A stretch of DNA of 9,055 nt from Hyphomicrobiales bacterium. Lineage in GTDB: Bacteria > Pseudomonadota > Alphaproteobacteria > Rhizobiales > Aestuariivirgaceae. The stretch spans positions 1-9,055 of the forward strand of contig JALVFB010000244.1 of NCBI GenBank assembly GCA_027030295.1. Direction: 5' to 3'. Made by a program: the position numbers and the translations under genes. Numbering within the stretch: the first letter of the stretch is position 1; the number at the start of each line of letters is the position of its first letter. Below the pieces are notes generated by a model that saw only the letters and a list, made by a program, of their open reading frames with translations, ran no database searches and had not been told where the DNA came from. This document shows positions 1 through 5,953 of this stretch, piece after piece.

Positions 1-996
1 CTGAAAGAGCCTGCGCCCGACCATTCCGGAAAGATCATTCATACCCTCGGCTGGCCGCTGGGAAGGGAGGCGGCGGGGGGCGGCTTTCTCTACCATCAGG
101 ATGACCGCCATGTCTCCGTCGGGCTGGTAACCCATCTCGACTGGCGCAATCCCTGGCTTTCGCCCTACAAGGCCTTTCAGAGCTTCAAGGAATCGCCCTT
201 CATCGCGCCGCTGCTCTCGGGTGCGGAACGCACCGGCTATGGCGCGCGCAGCATCGCCATGGCCAACCCGCGCGATATCGACGCGCTGGCCTTTGCCGGC
301 GGCCTGTTCGTGGGCGACGCCTTCGGCATGGTCAACCCGGCCCGCGCGCAGGGCGTGCATGCGGCGCTGGAATCGGGACTGGTGGCCGGGCGCGTGTTGG
401 CCGAGGCGCTGGCGCGGGGCGAGGCGGGCACGCGGTTGGCGGACTATCCCCACCGTGTGCGGCGAACCCGTTTCTGGCGCGAGATGGAAATGGCCGCGAA
501 CATCAAACCCTTGTGGCGTCGCTTCGGGCTGGCGGGCGTGCTCATCGGTGGCGGCCTCGACCTGTGGGCCGGAGCGCTGATGGGCCGTCGCCTGCTGCCG
601 GCGCTGCGGAACGATGTGCCCGATCATGCGCGGCTGCTGCCGGCGAATGAAGCGCCGCGCATCGACTATGGCAAGCCGAAAAGCGACCTTTCCTTCTGCC
701 GGGCGGAATCGCTGATGGCATCCGGCGTGGCCCACAGGCGCGGGCAGCCCGTGCACCTGAAGGTGCTGGACATGCAACGGGCGCTTGCGACCTGGCGCGC
801 TTTCGCCGGGCCGGAGCAGCGCTATTGCCCCGCGGGGGTCTATGTCTGGCGCGAACAGTCCGACGGCTCCGCGCGGCTGGTGATCCAGGCGGAAAACTGC
901 CTGCACTGCAAGGCTTGTGAAATCAGGGATCCGGCGCGGAACATCCGCTGGACGCCGCCGGAGGGCGGCGACGGGCCGCACTACCGGGGCCTTTGA
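1..996 (+). CDS. Electron transfer flavoprotein-ubiquinone oxidoreductase, C-terminal part (5' truncated)
   Basis: ETF-QO is a membrane-associated FAD and 4Fe-4S enzyme that passes electrons from reduced ETF (fatty-acid and amino-acid oxidation) to ubiquinone. Frame 1 is open from the first base to the TGA at 994-996, giving 331 residues; the family runs about 550, so the N-terminal FAD-binding part lies outside the window. Visible landmarks are a DWRNPWLSPYKAFQSFK stretch, typical of the ubiquinone-binding part, and a YCPAGVY...ENCLHCKAC C-terminus. The cluster cysteines are C276, C300, C303 and C306 of the visible fragment, the family's usual spacing, and PEGGDGPHY near the end is also typical. 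The FAD-contact region is divergent: it reads GDAFGMVNPARAQGVHAALESG where common ETF-QOs have a G-C-x-AGF-N-x3-IKG-x-H-x-A-x-KSG pattern. It may therefore be a paralogue or lineage variant. Its stop lies 3 bp from the convergent dapE stop. Confidence 0.9.
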   Translation: MKEPAPDHSGKIIHTLGWPLGREAAGGGFLYHQDDRHVSVGLVTHLDWRNPWLSPYKAFQSFKESPFIAPLLSGAERTGYGARSIAMANPRDIDALAFAGGLFVGDAFGMVNPARAQGVHAALESGLVAGRVLAEALARGEAGTRLADYPHRVRRTRFWREMEMAANIKPLWRRFGLAGVLIGGGLDLWAGALMGRRLLPALRNDVPDHARLLPANEAPRIDYGKPKSDLSFCRAESLMASGVAHRRGQPVHLKVLDMQRALATWRAFAGPEQRYCPAGVYVWREQSDGSARLVIQAENCLHCKACEIRDPARNIRWTPPEGGDGPHYRGL

Positions 997-999
997 CAT

Positions 1000-2193
1000 T
1001 CAGGAAGCGCACGCCCGCGCGAAGAACAACTCGATCATGCGCCGGTAAATGCGCTGCAGGCGCTTCAGATCTTCCACCAGCACCCGTTCATTGATCTGGT
1101 GGATGGTTTCGTTCACCAGCCCGAACTCGGCCACCGGGCAATAATTCTTGATGAAGCGCGCGTCGGACGTGCCGCCGCCGGTGGAAAGCGCCGGCGTCAG
1201 CCCCGTTTCCGCCCGCACCGCCTCCTGCATCACCTCGATGAGCGTGCCGCCTTCGGTGATGAAGCTCTCGCCGGAAACCACCATGTTCATGAAAAAGCGC
1301 GCGCCTGTTTCGTGCTGCACCTCCTCCGCCAGCGCCTGCGCCCAGCGTCGCAACGAGTCGGGTGTATGGTGGGTGTTGAAACGGATGTTACAGGTGGCCT
1401 TCGCCCGCTCCGGGATCACGTTGGTGGCCGCGTTGCCCACATCGAAGGTGGAAAACTGCACCGAGCTGGGCTGGAAGAACTCCGTGCCTTCGTCCAGCGG
1501 CCGTTCCGTCATCCGGTGCACCAGGCGGGCCAGCGCATGCACCGGGTTGATGGCCTTTTCCGGGTAGGCGGTGTGGCCCTGCACCCCCTGACATTCGATG
1601 AACAGGTTCAGCGATCCGCGGCGACCGTTCTTGATGGTGTCGCCCAGCTCTTCGGCGCAGGAGGGTTCGCCGACGATGCAGGCGTCGGGCACGTGACCGT
1701 TGTCGGCCATCCACTCCAGCACCTTGACCGTGCCGTTGATGGCCGGGCCTTCCTCGTCTCCGGTGATGAGAAAGGAGAGCGACCCCGGCAGCGGCTTTCC
1801 GGCCGCCTGCTGCGCGTTCACCCAGTCGATGGCCGCCGCGGCGAAGGCGGCCACCGCCCCTTTCATGTCGCAGGCCCCGCGCCCATAGAGCACGCCATTG
1901 TCCACCACCGCGGCAAACGGTGGATGCAGCCAATCGGCCTCATCGCCTGGCGGCACCACGTCGGTGTGCCCGGCGAAACACAGGTGCGGCCCGTTCTCGC
2001 CGATGCGGGCGAACAGATTCTGCACCTCTTCCGCTTCCGGTTCCGCGAAGGGCAGATAATGGCAGTCGAAGCCGGCCTCTCCCAGCGCCACGGCCAGCAC
2101 CTCCTGCGCGCCGGCATCCACCGGCGTCACGGACGGACAGCGAATGAGCGCCTGGGCCAGCGCCAGCACATCCGCTTTCGGGCTGTCATGCAT
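1000..2193 (-). CDS. dapE: Succinyl-diaminopimelate desuccinylase
   Basis: This cytoplasmic M20-family zinc hydrolase cleaves N-succinyl-L,L-diaminopimelate to succinate and L,L-diaminopimelate, in the succinylase branch of lysine and peptidoglycan precursor synthesis. The 397-residue protein (family usually about 375-385) carries all di-zinc ligands and the catalytic base: H76 in GHTDVVPPG, D109 in YGRGACDMKG, the base E147 with ligand E148 in TGDEEGP, E176 in VGEPS, and H365 in NETIHQINE. The SGESFIT and STGGGTSDARFI motifs are also DapE-like and favour DapE over ArgE or carboxypeptidase relatives. The chosen ATG lies 18 bp after the membrane-protein stop, with a weak GGAG about 10 nt upstream. 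It is the last gene of a four-gene minus-strand cluster. Lysine genes such as dapD are not next to it here. Confidence 0.95.
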   Translation of the reverse strand: MHDSPKADVLALAQALIRCPSVTPVDAGAQEVLAVALGEAGFDCHYLPFAEPEAEEVQNLFARIGENGPHLCFAGHTDVVPPGDEADWLHPPFAAVVDNGVLYGRGACDMKGAVAAFAAAAIDWVNAQQAAGKPLPGSLSFLITGDEEGPAINGTVKVLEWMADNGHVPDACIVGEPSCAEELGDTIKNGRRGSLNLFIECQGVQGHTAYPEKAINPVHALARLVHRMTERPLDEGTEFFQPSSVQFSTFDVGNAATNVIPERAKATCNIRFNTHHTPDSLRRWAQALAEEVQHETGARFFMNMVVSGESFITEGGTLIEVMQEAVRAETGLTPALSTGGGTSDARFIKNYCPVAEFGLVNETIHQINERVLVEDLKRLQRIYRRMIELFFARACAS

Positions 2194-2211
2194 GTGCGTG
2201 CATCTCCATCT

Positions 2212-2829
2212 TCAATTCGGCAGAAAGGCCATCCATAGCCCATAAACGAATGCCCACACGGCGCCCCAGAGCCAGGCCGGGCGCAAGCCGGGAAAAAACC
2301 GGCGCAACAGCGCGGCCAGCGCATATGCCAGCACCGCCGCGGCGGCGAACCGCAACAACAGCGCCGCGGCGAAAGCGGGCAGAAAGGTGCCGGGCTGCAT
2401 CCCCGCCTGCCCTGCCAGCGCGGCCAGCACCTTGTCCGGAATATCCGCCAGCGGCACGGTGAACAGCGCGCCCGCCCCCTGCAGGCGCAGAGCGGCGAGG
2501 GCTTCACCCACCATGTCGCGCGAAACGCCGGGAATGACATCGAGATAGGCGGTTATCACCTTGGGCGACGCCGTCGCGCCCCAGGCAAAGAGCATCCAGC
2601 CACCCAGCACCCCCCCGACCATGGCCGCCACGGCCGCCAGCAGCGCCGCGCGCAACCGTCCCTGCATGGCAATGAAGGTGACGAGCACCTCCGGCACCAG
2701 AAAGAAGAAGGTCGTCTCGGCAAAGCCCAGCAATGCTGCCGCCACCACCTCTCCGAAAGCGATGCCGGCGCGGGCGGTGGGGCGCGCCTCGTCCATGGGT
2801 GCCGGCCCTGCCTGCGGCATGGTGTTCAT
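2212..2829 (-). CDS. Small multi-pass membrane protein, VTT/YqaA-like
   Basis: This is a 205-residue hydrophobic protein. Apolar segments run roughly over residues 23-55, 60-84, 147-173 and 185-203, with a shorter weakly hydrophobic stretch near 117-140. The first segment, FAETTFFFLVPEVLVTFIAM, resembles the helix of the YqaA/DedA (VTT-domain) group with its E-x-T-x-F-x-x-P-x-E/D pattern. The later stretch VPLADIPDKVLAALAGQAGM resembles the re-entrant segment of that group. Some VTT proteins transport or flip lipids, but no activity can be assigned here. The start at 2829 was chosen because its ATG overlaps the TGA of the MaoC gene (ATGA, 4 bp), with GGAGGAGG lying in the codons for the MaoC EEE tail. 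An in-frame ATG at 2820 sits at a better distance from that Shine-Dalgarno and is an alternative. The family call is by motif resemblance only. Confidence 0.7.
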   Translation of the reverse strand: MNTMPQAGPAPMDEARPTARAGIAFGEVVAAALLGFAETTFFFLVPEVLVTFIAMQGRLRAALLAAVAAMVGGVLGGWMLFAWGATASPKVITAYLDVIPGVSRDMVGEALAALRLQGAGALFTVPLADIPDKVLAALAGQAGMQPGTFLPAFAAALLLRFAAAAVLAYALAALLRRFFPGLRPAWLWGAVWAFVYGLWMAFLPN

Positions 2830-3263
2830 TCCTCCTCCGTGGCCGGCGGCACCCACATGACCGCCTCGCCGGTAATGACCACCTTGTCTCCCACCAGGCA
2901 ACGGGTGCTCAGCACCACCCGGCGGCGTTGGCGCTGCACTTCCGTCACCTCCGCCTCCGCCCGCACCGTGTCGCCAACATGCACCGGCGCGCGAAAGCGC
3001 AGGGACTGTGAAACGTAGATGCTCCCCAGTCCCGGCAGGCGGGTGCCGACGACGGTGGAGATGAGCGAGGCGGTGAGCAGGCCGTGCACGATGGGGCGGC
3101 CGAAGCGGGTGGTGGCGGCGAAATCGGCATCCAGATGCACCGGATTGAAGTCGCCGGAAAGCTCGGCGAAGGCGCGCACCGCCGCTTCGTCGAAAGTGCG
3201 CTCCACGAAGGCCGTCTGCCCCACTTCCAGCGCCTCCAGATTGGCTTGTGTCACATCCGACAT
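2826..3263 (-). CDS. MaoC-type (R)-hydratase, PhaJ-like
   Basis: This 145-residue single hot-dog-fold protein belongs to the MaoC-dehydratase group, whose PhaJ members hydrate trans-2-enoyl-CoA to (R)-3-hydroxyacyl-CoA and link beta-oxidation to polyhydroxyalkanoate or fatty-acid synthesis. The hydratase-2 motif is visible as SGDFNPVHLD with catalytic Asp38 and His43, followed by GRPIVHGLLTASLIS, where the glycine-rich turn forms the oxyanion site. The length is typical for a stand-alone PhaJ (about 135-160). The ATG at 3261-3263 lies 12 bp after the HAD stop; the gap reads GGGGATGAGGTC and supplies a modest ribosome site. Its stop overlaps the start of the membrane-protein gene, so translational coupling is likely. 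Its acyl chain specificity, and whether it acts on CoA or ACP thioesters, cannot be read from the sequence. Nothing next to it is a PHA synthase. Confidence 0.88.
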   Translation of the reverse strand: MSDVTQANLEALEVGQTAFVERTFDEAAVRAFAELSGDFNPVHLDADFAATTRFGRPIVHGLLTASLISTVVGTRLPGLGSIYVSQSLRFRAPVHVGDTVRAEAEVTEVQRQRRRVVLSTRCLVGDKVVITGEAVMWVPPATEEE

Positions 3264-3275
3264 GACCTCATCCCC

Positions 3276-4160
3276 TCACCATTGCAGCCGCCGCATGATA
3301 CCCACCAGGTTCAGCCCCCGCGCCTCCTTGCGGATGCGGGCGGCCAGTTCATCCACCCCGTGCTCGTCCAGCGCGCCCTCGCTGATGCCGCCGGCGACGA
3401 ACACCGCGGCGATGCCGAAATTGGCCGCGCCCTTCATGTCCGTGCCGATGCCGTCGCCGATGGCCAGAATCTCCCGCTTTGTCACCGTGCGCCCGGCGGC
3501 GGCCCCGGCCTTGCGCAGGGCCTCTTCGTAGATGGGCGCGAACGGCTTGCCGGCCATGATGACCTCCCCGCCCAGTTCCTCATAAATGGCGGCCAGCGCT
3601 CCGGCGCAGGGCAGGATGTGCTCGCCGTGCTTCACCACCAGATCCGGGTTGGCGCAGACGAAGGGCAGGCGGCGCGCCGCCAGTTGCTCCAGCATCGGGC
3701 GGTATTGTTCCGGCTGTTCCGTGCGGTCGTCGAACAGGCCGGAACACATCACCACTTCGGCCTCGTCCGGCCCGCCGAAATGCACCGGCAATCCCTCGCG
3801 CAAGTGCGAATCGCGCTCCGGCCCCAGATGAAAGACGTTCCGCCCGGCGTGGCGGGCGATGATGGCGCGGGTCACGTCGCCGGAGGTGATCACGTCGTCA
3901 TAGGCCTCGCGTGGCACCCGCAGCCCATCCAGCTGTTTCAGCAGCGCCGGCCGCGGGCGCGGCGAGTTGGAAACCAGAACGACCACCCCGCCGTTGCGAC
4001 GGTGATGCACCAGTGCATCGCAGCTCGCTTCATCGGCGCGCACGCCGTCATGCACGATTCCCCAGATATCACAGAACCACACCGGCCATTGCCGTGACAG
4101 GGGCGCCGCATGTTCCAGCAGCGGCACATGGGGCGCTGCTGCGGATACCGTTTTCTGCAT
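3276..4160 (-). CDS. HAD superfamily class IIA hydrolase, TIGR01459-type
   Basis: This 294-residue protein is of the NagD-like HAD class IIA. Motif I is FCDIWGIVHDG, with nucleophile Asp31; motif II is VLVSNSPRP, around Ser65; motif III is the lysine of MAGKP, Lys205; motif IV is AIGDGIGTD, with Asp236 and Asp241. The residue two after the nucleophile, usually an Asp acid/base, is Trp33. As I recall, a D-x-W-G motif is a trait of the TIGR01459 group, so this is probably not damage. The substrate is unknown; relatives act on sugar or nucleotide phosphates. The ATG at 4160 is preferred because GGAGGA lies 10 nt upstream at 4171-4176. An in-frame ATG at 4199 has no ribosome site and would precede the likely transcription start. 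It is the first gene of the minus-strand cluster. Confidence 0.88.
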   Translation of the reverse strand: MQKTVSAAAPHVPLLEHAAPLSRQWPVWFCDIWGIVHDGVRADEASCDALVHHRRNGGVVVLVSNSPRPRPALLKQLDGLRVPREAYDDVITSGDVTRAIIARHAGRNVFHLGPERDSHLREGLPVHFGGPDEAEVVMCSGLFDDRTEQPEQYRPMLEQLAARRLPFVCANPDLVVKHGEHILPCAGALAAIYEELGGEVIMAGKPFAPIYEEALRKAGAAAGRTVTKREILAIGDGIGTDMKGAANFGIAAVFVAGGISEGALDEHGVDELAARIRKEARGLNLVGIMRRLQW

Positions 4161-4170
4161 GGTCGTTCGT

Positions 4171-4176
4171 TCCTCC
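4171..4176 (-). promoter_or_regulatory. Ribosome binding site that fixes the HAD gene start
   Basis: GGAGGA on the minus strand ends 10 nt before the ATG at 4160. The competing upstream ATG at 4199 has no such element, so this site decides the start. Confidence 0.65.
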
Positions 4177-4197
4177 GACGTCCGTTCACGGAGGCGC

Positions 4198-4226
4198 ATG
4201 CTCGGTCAATCGGCGCGATGCGTCAA
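4198..4226 (-). promoter_or_regulatory. Candidate promoter of the HAD-MaoC-membrane-dapE cluster
   Basis: On the minus strand TTGACG (4226-4221) is followed after exactly 17 nt by GAGCAT (4203-4198). The -35 is close to consensus and the -10 weak (three of six). The implied transcription start near 4191 leaves a leader of about 30 nt before the ATG at 4160. This is a pattern match only. Confidence 0.35.
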
Positions 4227-4240
4227 GGAGAGAACTTATG

Positions 4241-4258
4241 TTTTCCACATTTTCCACA
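4241..4258 (+). repeat. Two abutting TTTTCCACA 9-mers (DnaA-box-like)
   Basis: Positions 4241-4249 and 4250-4258 are identical 9-mers, TTTTCCACA, in direct tandem with no spacer. Each fits the relaxed DnaA-box consensus TTWTNCACA (the strict form is TTATCCACA). They lie in the AT-rich stretch between the divergent HAD and radical SAM genes. They could be a regulatory DnaA pair or simply a short tandem duplication. Confidence 0.45.
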
Positions 4259-4270
4259 TCAGGCAGTCAT

Positions 4271-4301
4271 GTTCATATTTGTTCTTGACATGTTTTAGAA
4301 C
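4271..4301 (+). promoter_or_regulatory. Promoter/operator region of the radical SAM gene with SOS-box-like motifs
   Basis: GTTC occurs at 4271 and 4281, GTTT at 4292, and the inverted GAAC at 4298-4301, spaced about one helical turn apart. GTTC-N7-GTTT (4281-4295) is one mismatch from GTTC-N7-GTTC, the alphaproteobacterial LexA box. TTGACA at 4285-4290, a perfect -35 hexamer, lies inside that motif. The matching -10 position (4308-4313, CAGGCT) is poor, so the promoter is tentative. A repressor here would block the -35. Confidence 0.35.
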
Positions 4302-4338
4302 GCATGGCAGGCTGGAAGAGAACAAAAAGAGGTTTGGG

Positions 4339-5499
4339 ATGAGCGTGGACAAGGAACAACCGGGTTTCGGTGAGGCATGCGCGCCGCTGCCGAGGCCAGG
4401 CGCGCAAGGAGGGCGCATGCGGCGGCAGGCCCTGCGCGGCCGGGGTGCGCGGTCGAATCGTGGCGGCCGCCACGAACGTCTGCAGAGGACATTCGCCGAT
4501 GATGGCTGGGGAACGCTGGCCGGGCTTGCGGTGGAAGGGCCGGCGACCGAAGTGACCTGCGAAAGGGCGCGCGGCATCATCACCCGCAATGACTCGCCCG
4601 ATGTCGGGTTCGATCATTCCGTCAACCCCTATCGCGGTTGCGAGCATGGCTGCATTTATTGTTACGCCAGGCCCGGACACGCGCACCTGGGGCATTCGCC
4701 GGGCCTGGACTTCGAGACGAAACTGATCGCGAAGGAAAACGCCCCGGAGCTGTTCGAGAAGGCGCTGAACCGGCCGGGCTGGCGCGGCGAGCCGGTGGCC
4801 ATCGGCACATACACGGATTGTTATCAGCCCATCGAGAGGCGATTTCGGCTCACGCGACGCATTCTGGAGGTGGCCGAAAGTCATGGGCAACCGGTGGTTC
4901 TGATCACCAAGTCGCAGCTTGTGCGCCGCGACATCGATGTGTTGCGGCGGCTGGCGGCGCGGCGGCTGGTGCGGGTGGCCATCAGCATCACCACGCTTGA
5001 CAGGCGGTTGGCGCGGTTGATGGAACCAAGGGCGGCAACGCCTCAGCGCCGGCTGGACACCATGGCGACGTTGGCCGAGGCCGGCATTCCCGTTTCGCTC
5101 ATGCTGGCTCCGGTGATTCCGGCGCTCAACGATCACGAGATGGAAACCATTATGCTGCGGGCGCGAGACGCCGGGGCGGAAACGGCCGCCATGGTGATGC
5201 TGCGATTGCCGCTGGAGATCGCCGAACTGTTCCGCGAATGGCTTCAGGAACATTTTCCGGACAGGGCCGGCAGGGTGTTGTCGCTGGTGCGGGAAATGCA
5301 CGGCGGACGGCTCTACGATGCGCGTTTTGGCAAGCGCATGCGCGGCGCGGGGCCATATGCCTGGACGTTGTGGCGGCGTTTCGATCTGGCATGCCGGCGC
5401 CTGGGGCTGGGCGAGCGCTGCACGCCGCTGAATGTCAGCGCCTTTCGCGCCGGAAAAAGCGGGCGGGGACAAATGCAATTGCCGCTGCCGGGGCTATGA
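4339..5499 (+). CDS. PA0069-family radical SAM protein (SplB-related)
   Basis: This 386-residue protein belongs to the radical SAM group that annotators call PA0069 family, related to spore-photoproduct-lyase-like COG1533 proteins. The cluster motif is NPYRGCEHGCIYCYARPGH, where Cys101, Cys105 and Cys108 (CX3CX2C) bind the SAM 4Fe-4S cluster. It is followed by the family's FETKLIAKENAPELF and GTYTDCYQPIE segments, then VVLITKSQLVRRDIDVL and a barrel half with MLAPVIPALND. The first 55 residues are basic and low-complexity, rich in Gly and Arg, and could contact nucleic acid. The C-terminus ends QMQLPLPGL, resembling a beta-clamp-binding peptide. The start is set by AGAGG at 4328-4332, 6 nt before the ATG. 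The frame stays open upstream to 4159, but that part is the intergenic region. The reaction is unknown; a DNA-repair role is inferred from relatives. It is monocistronic and convergent with HPr. Confidence 0.9.
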   Translation: MSVDKEQPGFGEACAPLPRPGAQGGRMRRQALRGRGARSNRGGRHERLQRTFADDGWGTLAGLAVEGPATEVTCERARGIITRNDSPDVGFDHSVNPYRGCEHGCIYCYARPGHAHLGHSPGLDFETKLIAKENAPELFEKALNRPGWRGEPVAIGTYTDCYQPIERRFRLTRRILEVAESHGQPVVLITKSQLVRRDIDVLRRLAARRLVRVAISITTLDRRLARLMEPRAATPQRRLDTMATLAEAGIPVSLMLAPVIPALNDHEMETIMLRARDAGAETAAMVMLRLPLEIAELFREWLQEHFPDRAGRVLSLVREMHGGRLYDARFGKRMRGAGPYAWTLWRRFDLACRRLGLGERCTPLNVSAFRAGKSGRGQMQLPLPGL

Positions 5500-5546
5500 C
5501 GATGGTGCGTGCGTCACGGCGCATGGGGAGGAAAAATGCCTGGAGC

Positions 5547-5831
5547 CTATTCATCCTCGCCGAAACGATCGGCCACCAGCGCGGCAATGGCGTCCAACGC
5601 CTCCCTGGCTTGCGGCCCGGAAGCCTGCGCCACGATAGTGGAGCCTTTCGCGGCGGCCAGCAGCAACAGGTCCATCACCGATGTCGCCGAGACCGTCTGG
5701 CCGTCGTGGAAGATGGTAATGTCGGCATCGAAGTTTTCCGCCGTCTTCACCAGCCTGGCGGCCGCCCGGGCGTGCAGGCCACGGGCATTGACGATCTTCA
5801 ATTCGCGCTCCAGCAACTCTCCCGGCTGCAT
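5547..5831 (-). CDS. HPr phosphocarrier protein (PTS or nitrogen-PTS type)
   Basis: HPr takes a phosphoryl group from enzyme I on a histidine and passes it to EIIA proteins in the cytoplasm. The 94-residue product shows the full family pattern. The phosphorylated histidine is His20 in NARGLHARAAA; the regulatory serine is Ser51 in VSATSVMDLLLLAA, 31 residues later as in classical HPr (His15/Ser46); AAKGSTIVAQASGPQAREAL is the usual C-terminal half. The residue after SVM is Asp where Gly is common. The start at 5831 is preferred because GGGAGG (5839-5844) lies 7 nt upstream; an in-frame ATG at 5864 would add 11 residues but lacks a good site. Enzyme I, an EIIA-Man protein and HPr kinase, frequent neighbours in alphaproteobacteria, are all absent here. 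Whether it serves sugar uptake or PTS-Ntr regulation cannot be decided. Confidence 0.92.
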   Translation of the reverse strand: MQPGELLERELKIVNARGLHARAAARLVKTAENFDADITIFHDGQTVSATSVMDLLLLAAAKGSTIVAQASGPQAREALDAIAALVADRFGEDE

Positions 5832-5838
5832 GGGCAGG

Positions 5839-5844
5839 CCTCCC
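5839..5844 (-). promoter_or_regulatory. Ribosome binding site that fixes the HPr start
   Basis: GGGAGG on the minus strand lies 7 nt before the ATG at 5831. The upstream in-frame ATG at 5864 has only a poorly placed AGAAGA directly adjacent to it. Confidence 0.65.
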
Positions 5845-5888
5845 GTGAAGAACCCGTTTTCCATTCTTCTGACGATTGGCCGAGGTTT

Positions 5889-5917
5889 TTGCAAGTGGTG
5901 CGGGCATCCGATATGAA
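5889..5917 (+). promoter_or_regulatory. Candidate sigma70 promoter of the exported-protein gene
   Basis: TTGCAA (5889-5894) and TATGAA (5912-5917) are separated by exactly 17 nt, each matching four of six consensus bases. The implied start near 5924 gives a leader of about 30 nt, with GGAG at 5944-5947 sitting 6 nt before the ATG at 5954. Confidence 0.45.
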
Positions 5918-5953
5918 ACGACGGAGATGCTCCGTTCATCGGTGGAGAAATTG

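Noticed and set aside
1099..2238. 379-codon plus-strand open frame antisense to dapE
   Set aside because: Lies entirely opposite a gene with all catalytic residues; its Arg/His-rich composition is that of a GC-rich shadow frame.
3084..4097. 337-codon plus-strand open frame opposite the HAD and MaoC genes
   Set aside because: Spans two real genes on the other strand; shadow frame.
4271..4284. GTTC-N6-GTTC as a LexA box
   Set aside because: The spacer is 6, not 7, so this copy alone does not fit the alphaproteobacterial site; only 4281-4295 was kept as a near match.
4159..4338. 60-residue N-terminal extension of the radical SAM frame
   Set aside because: It would cover the AT-rich divergent control region; the ATG at 4339 has a good ribosome site and the extension does not look like family sequence.
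4273..5478. 401-codon minus-strand open frame antisense to the radical SAM gene
   Set aside because: Pro/Arg/His-rich shadow of a well-supported gene; no motif or ribosome site.
5500..5546. Terminator between the radical SAM and HPr stops
   Set aside because: Only a 4-bp CGTG/CACG stem with a 3-nt loop and no T-run in the right place.
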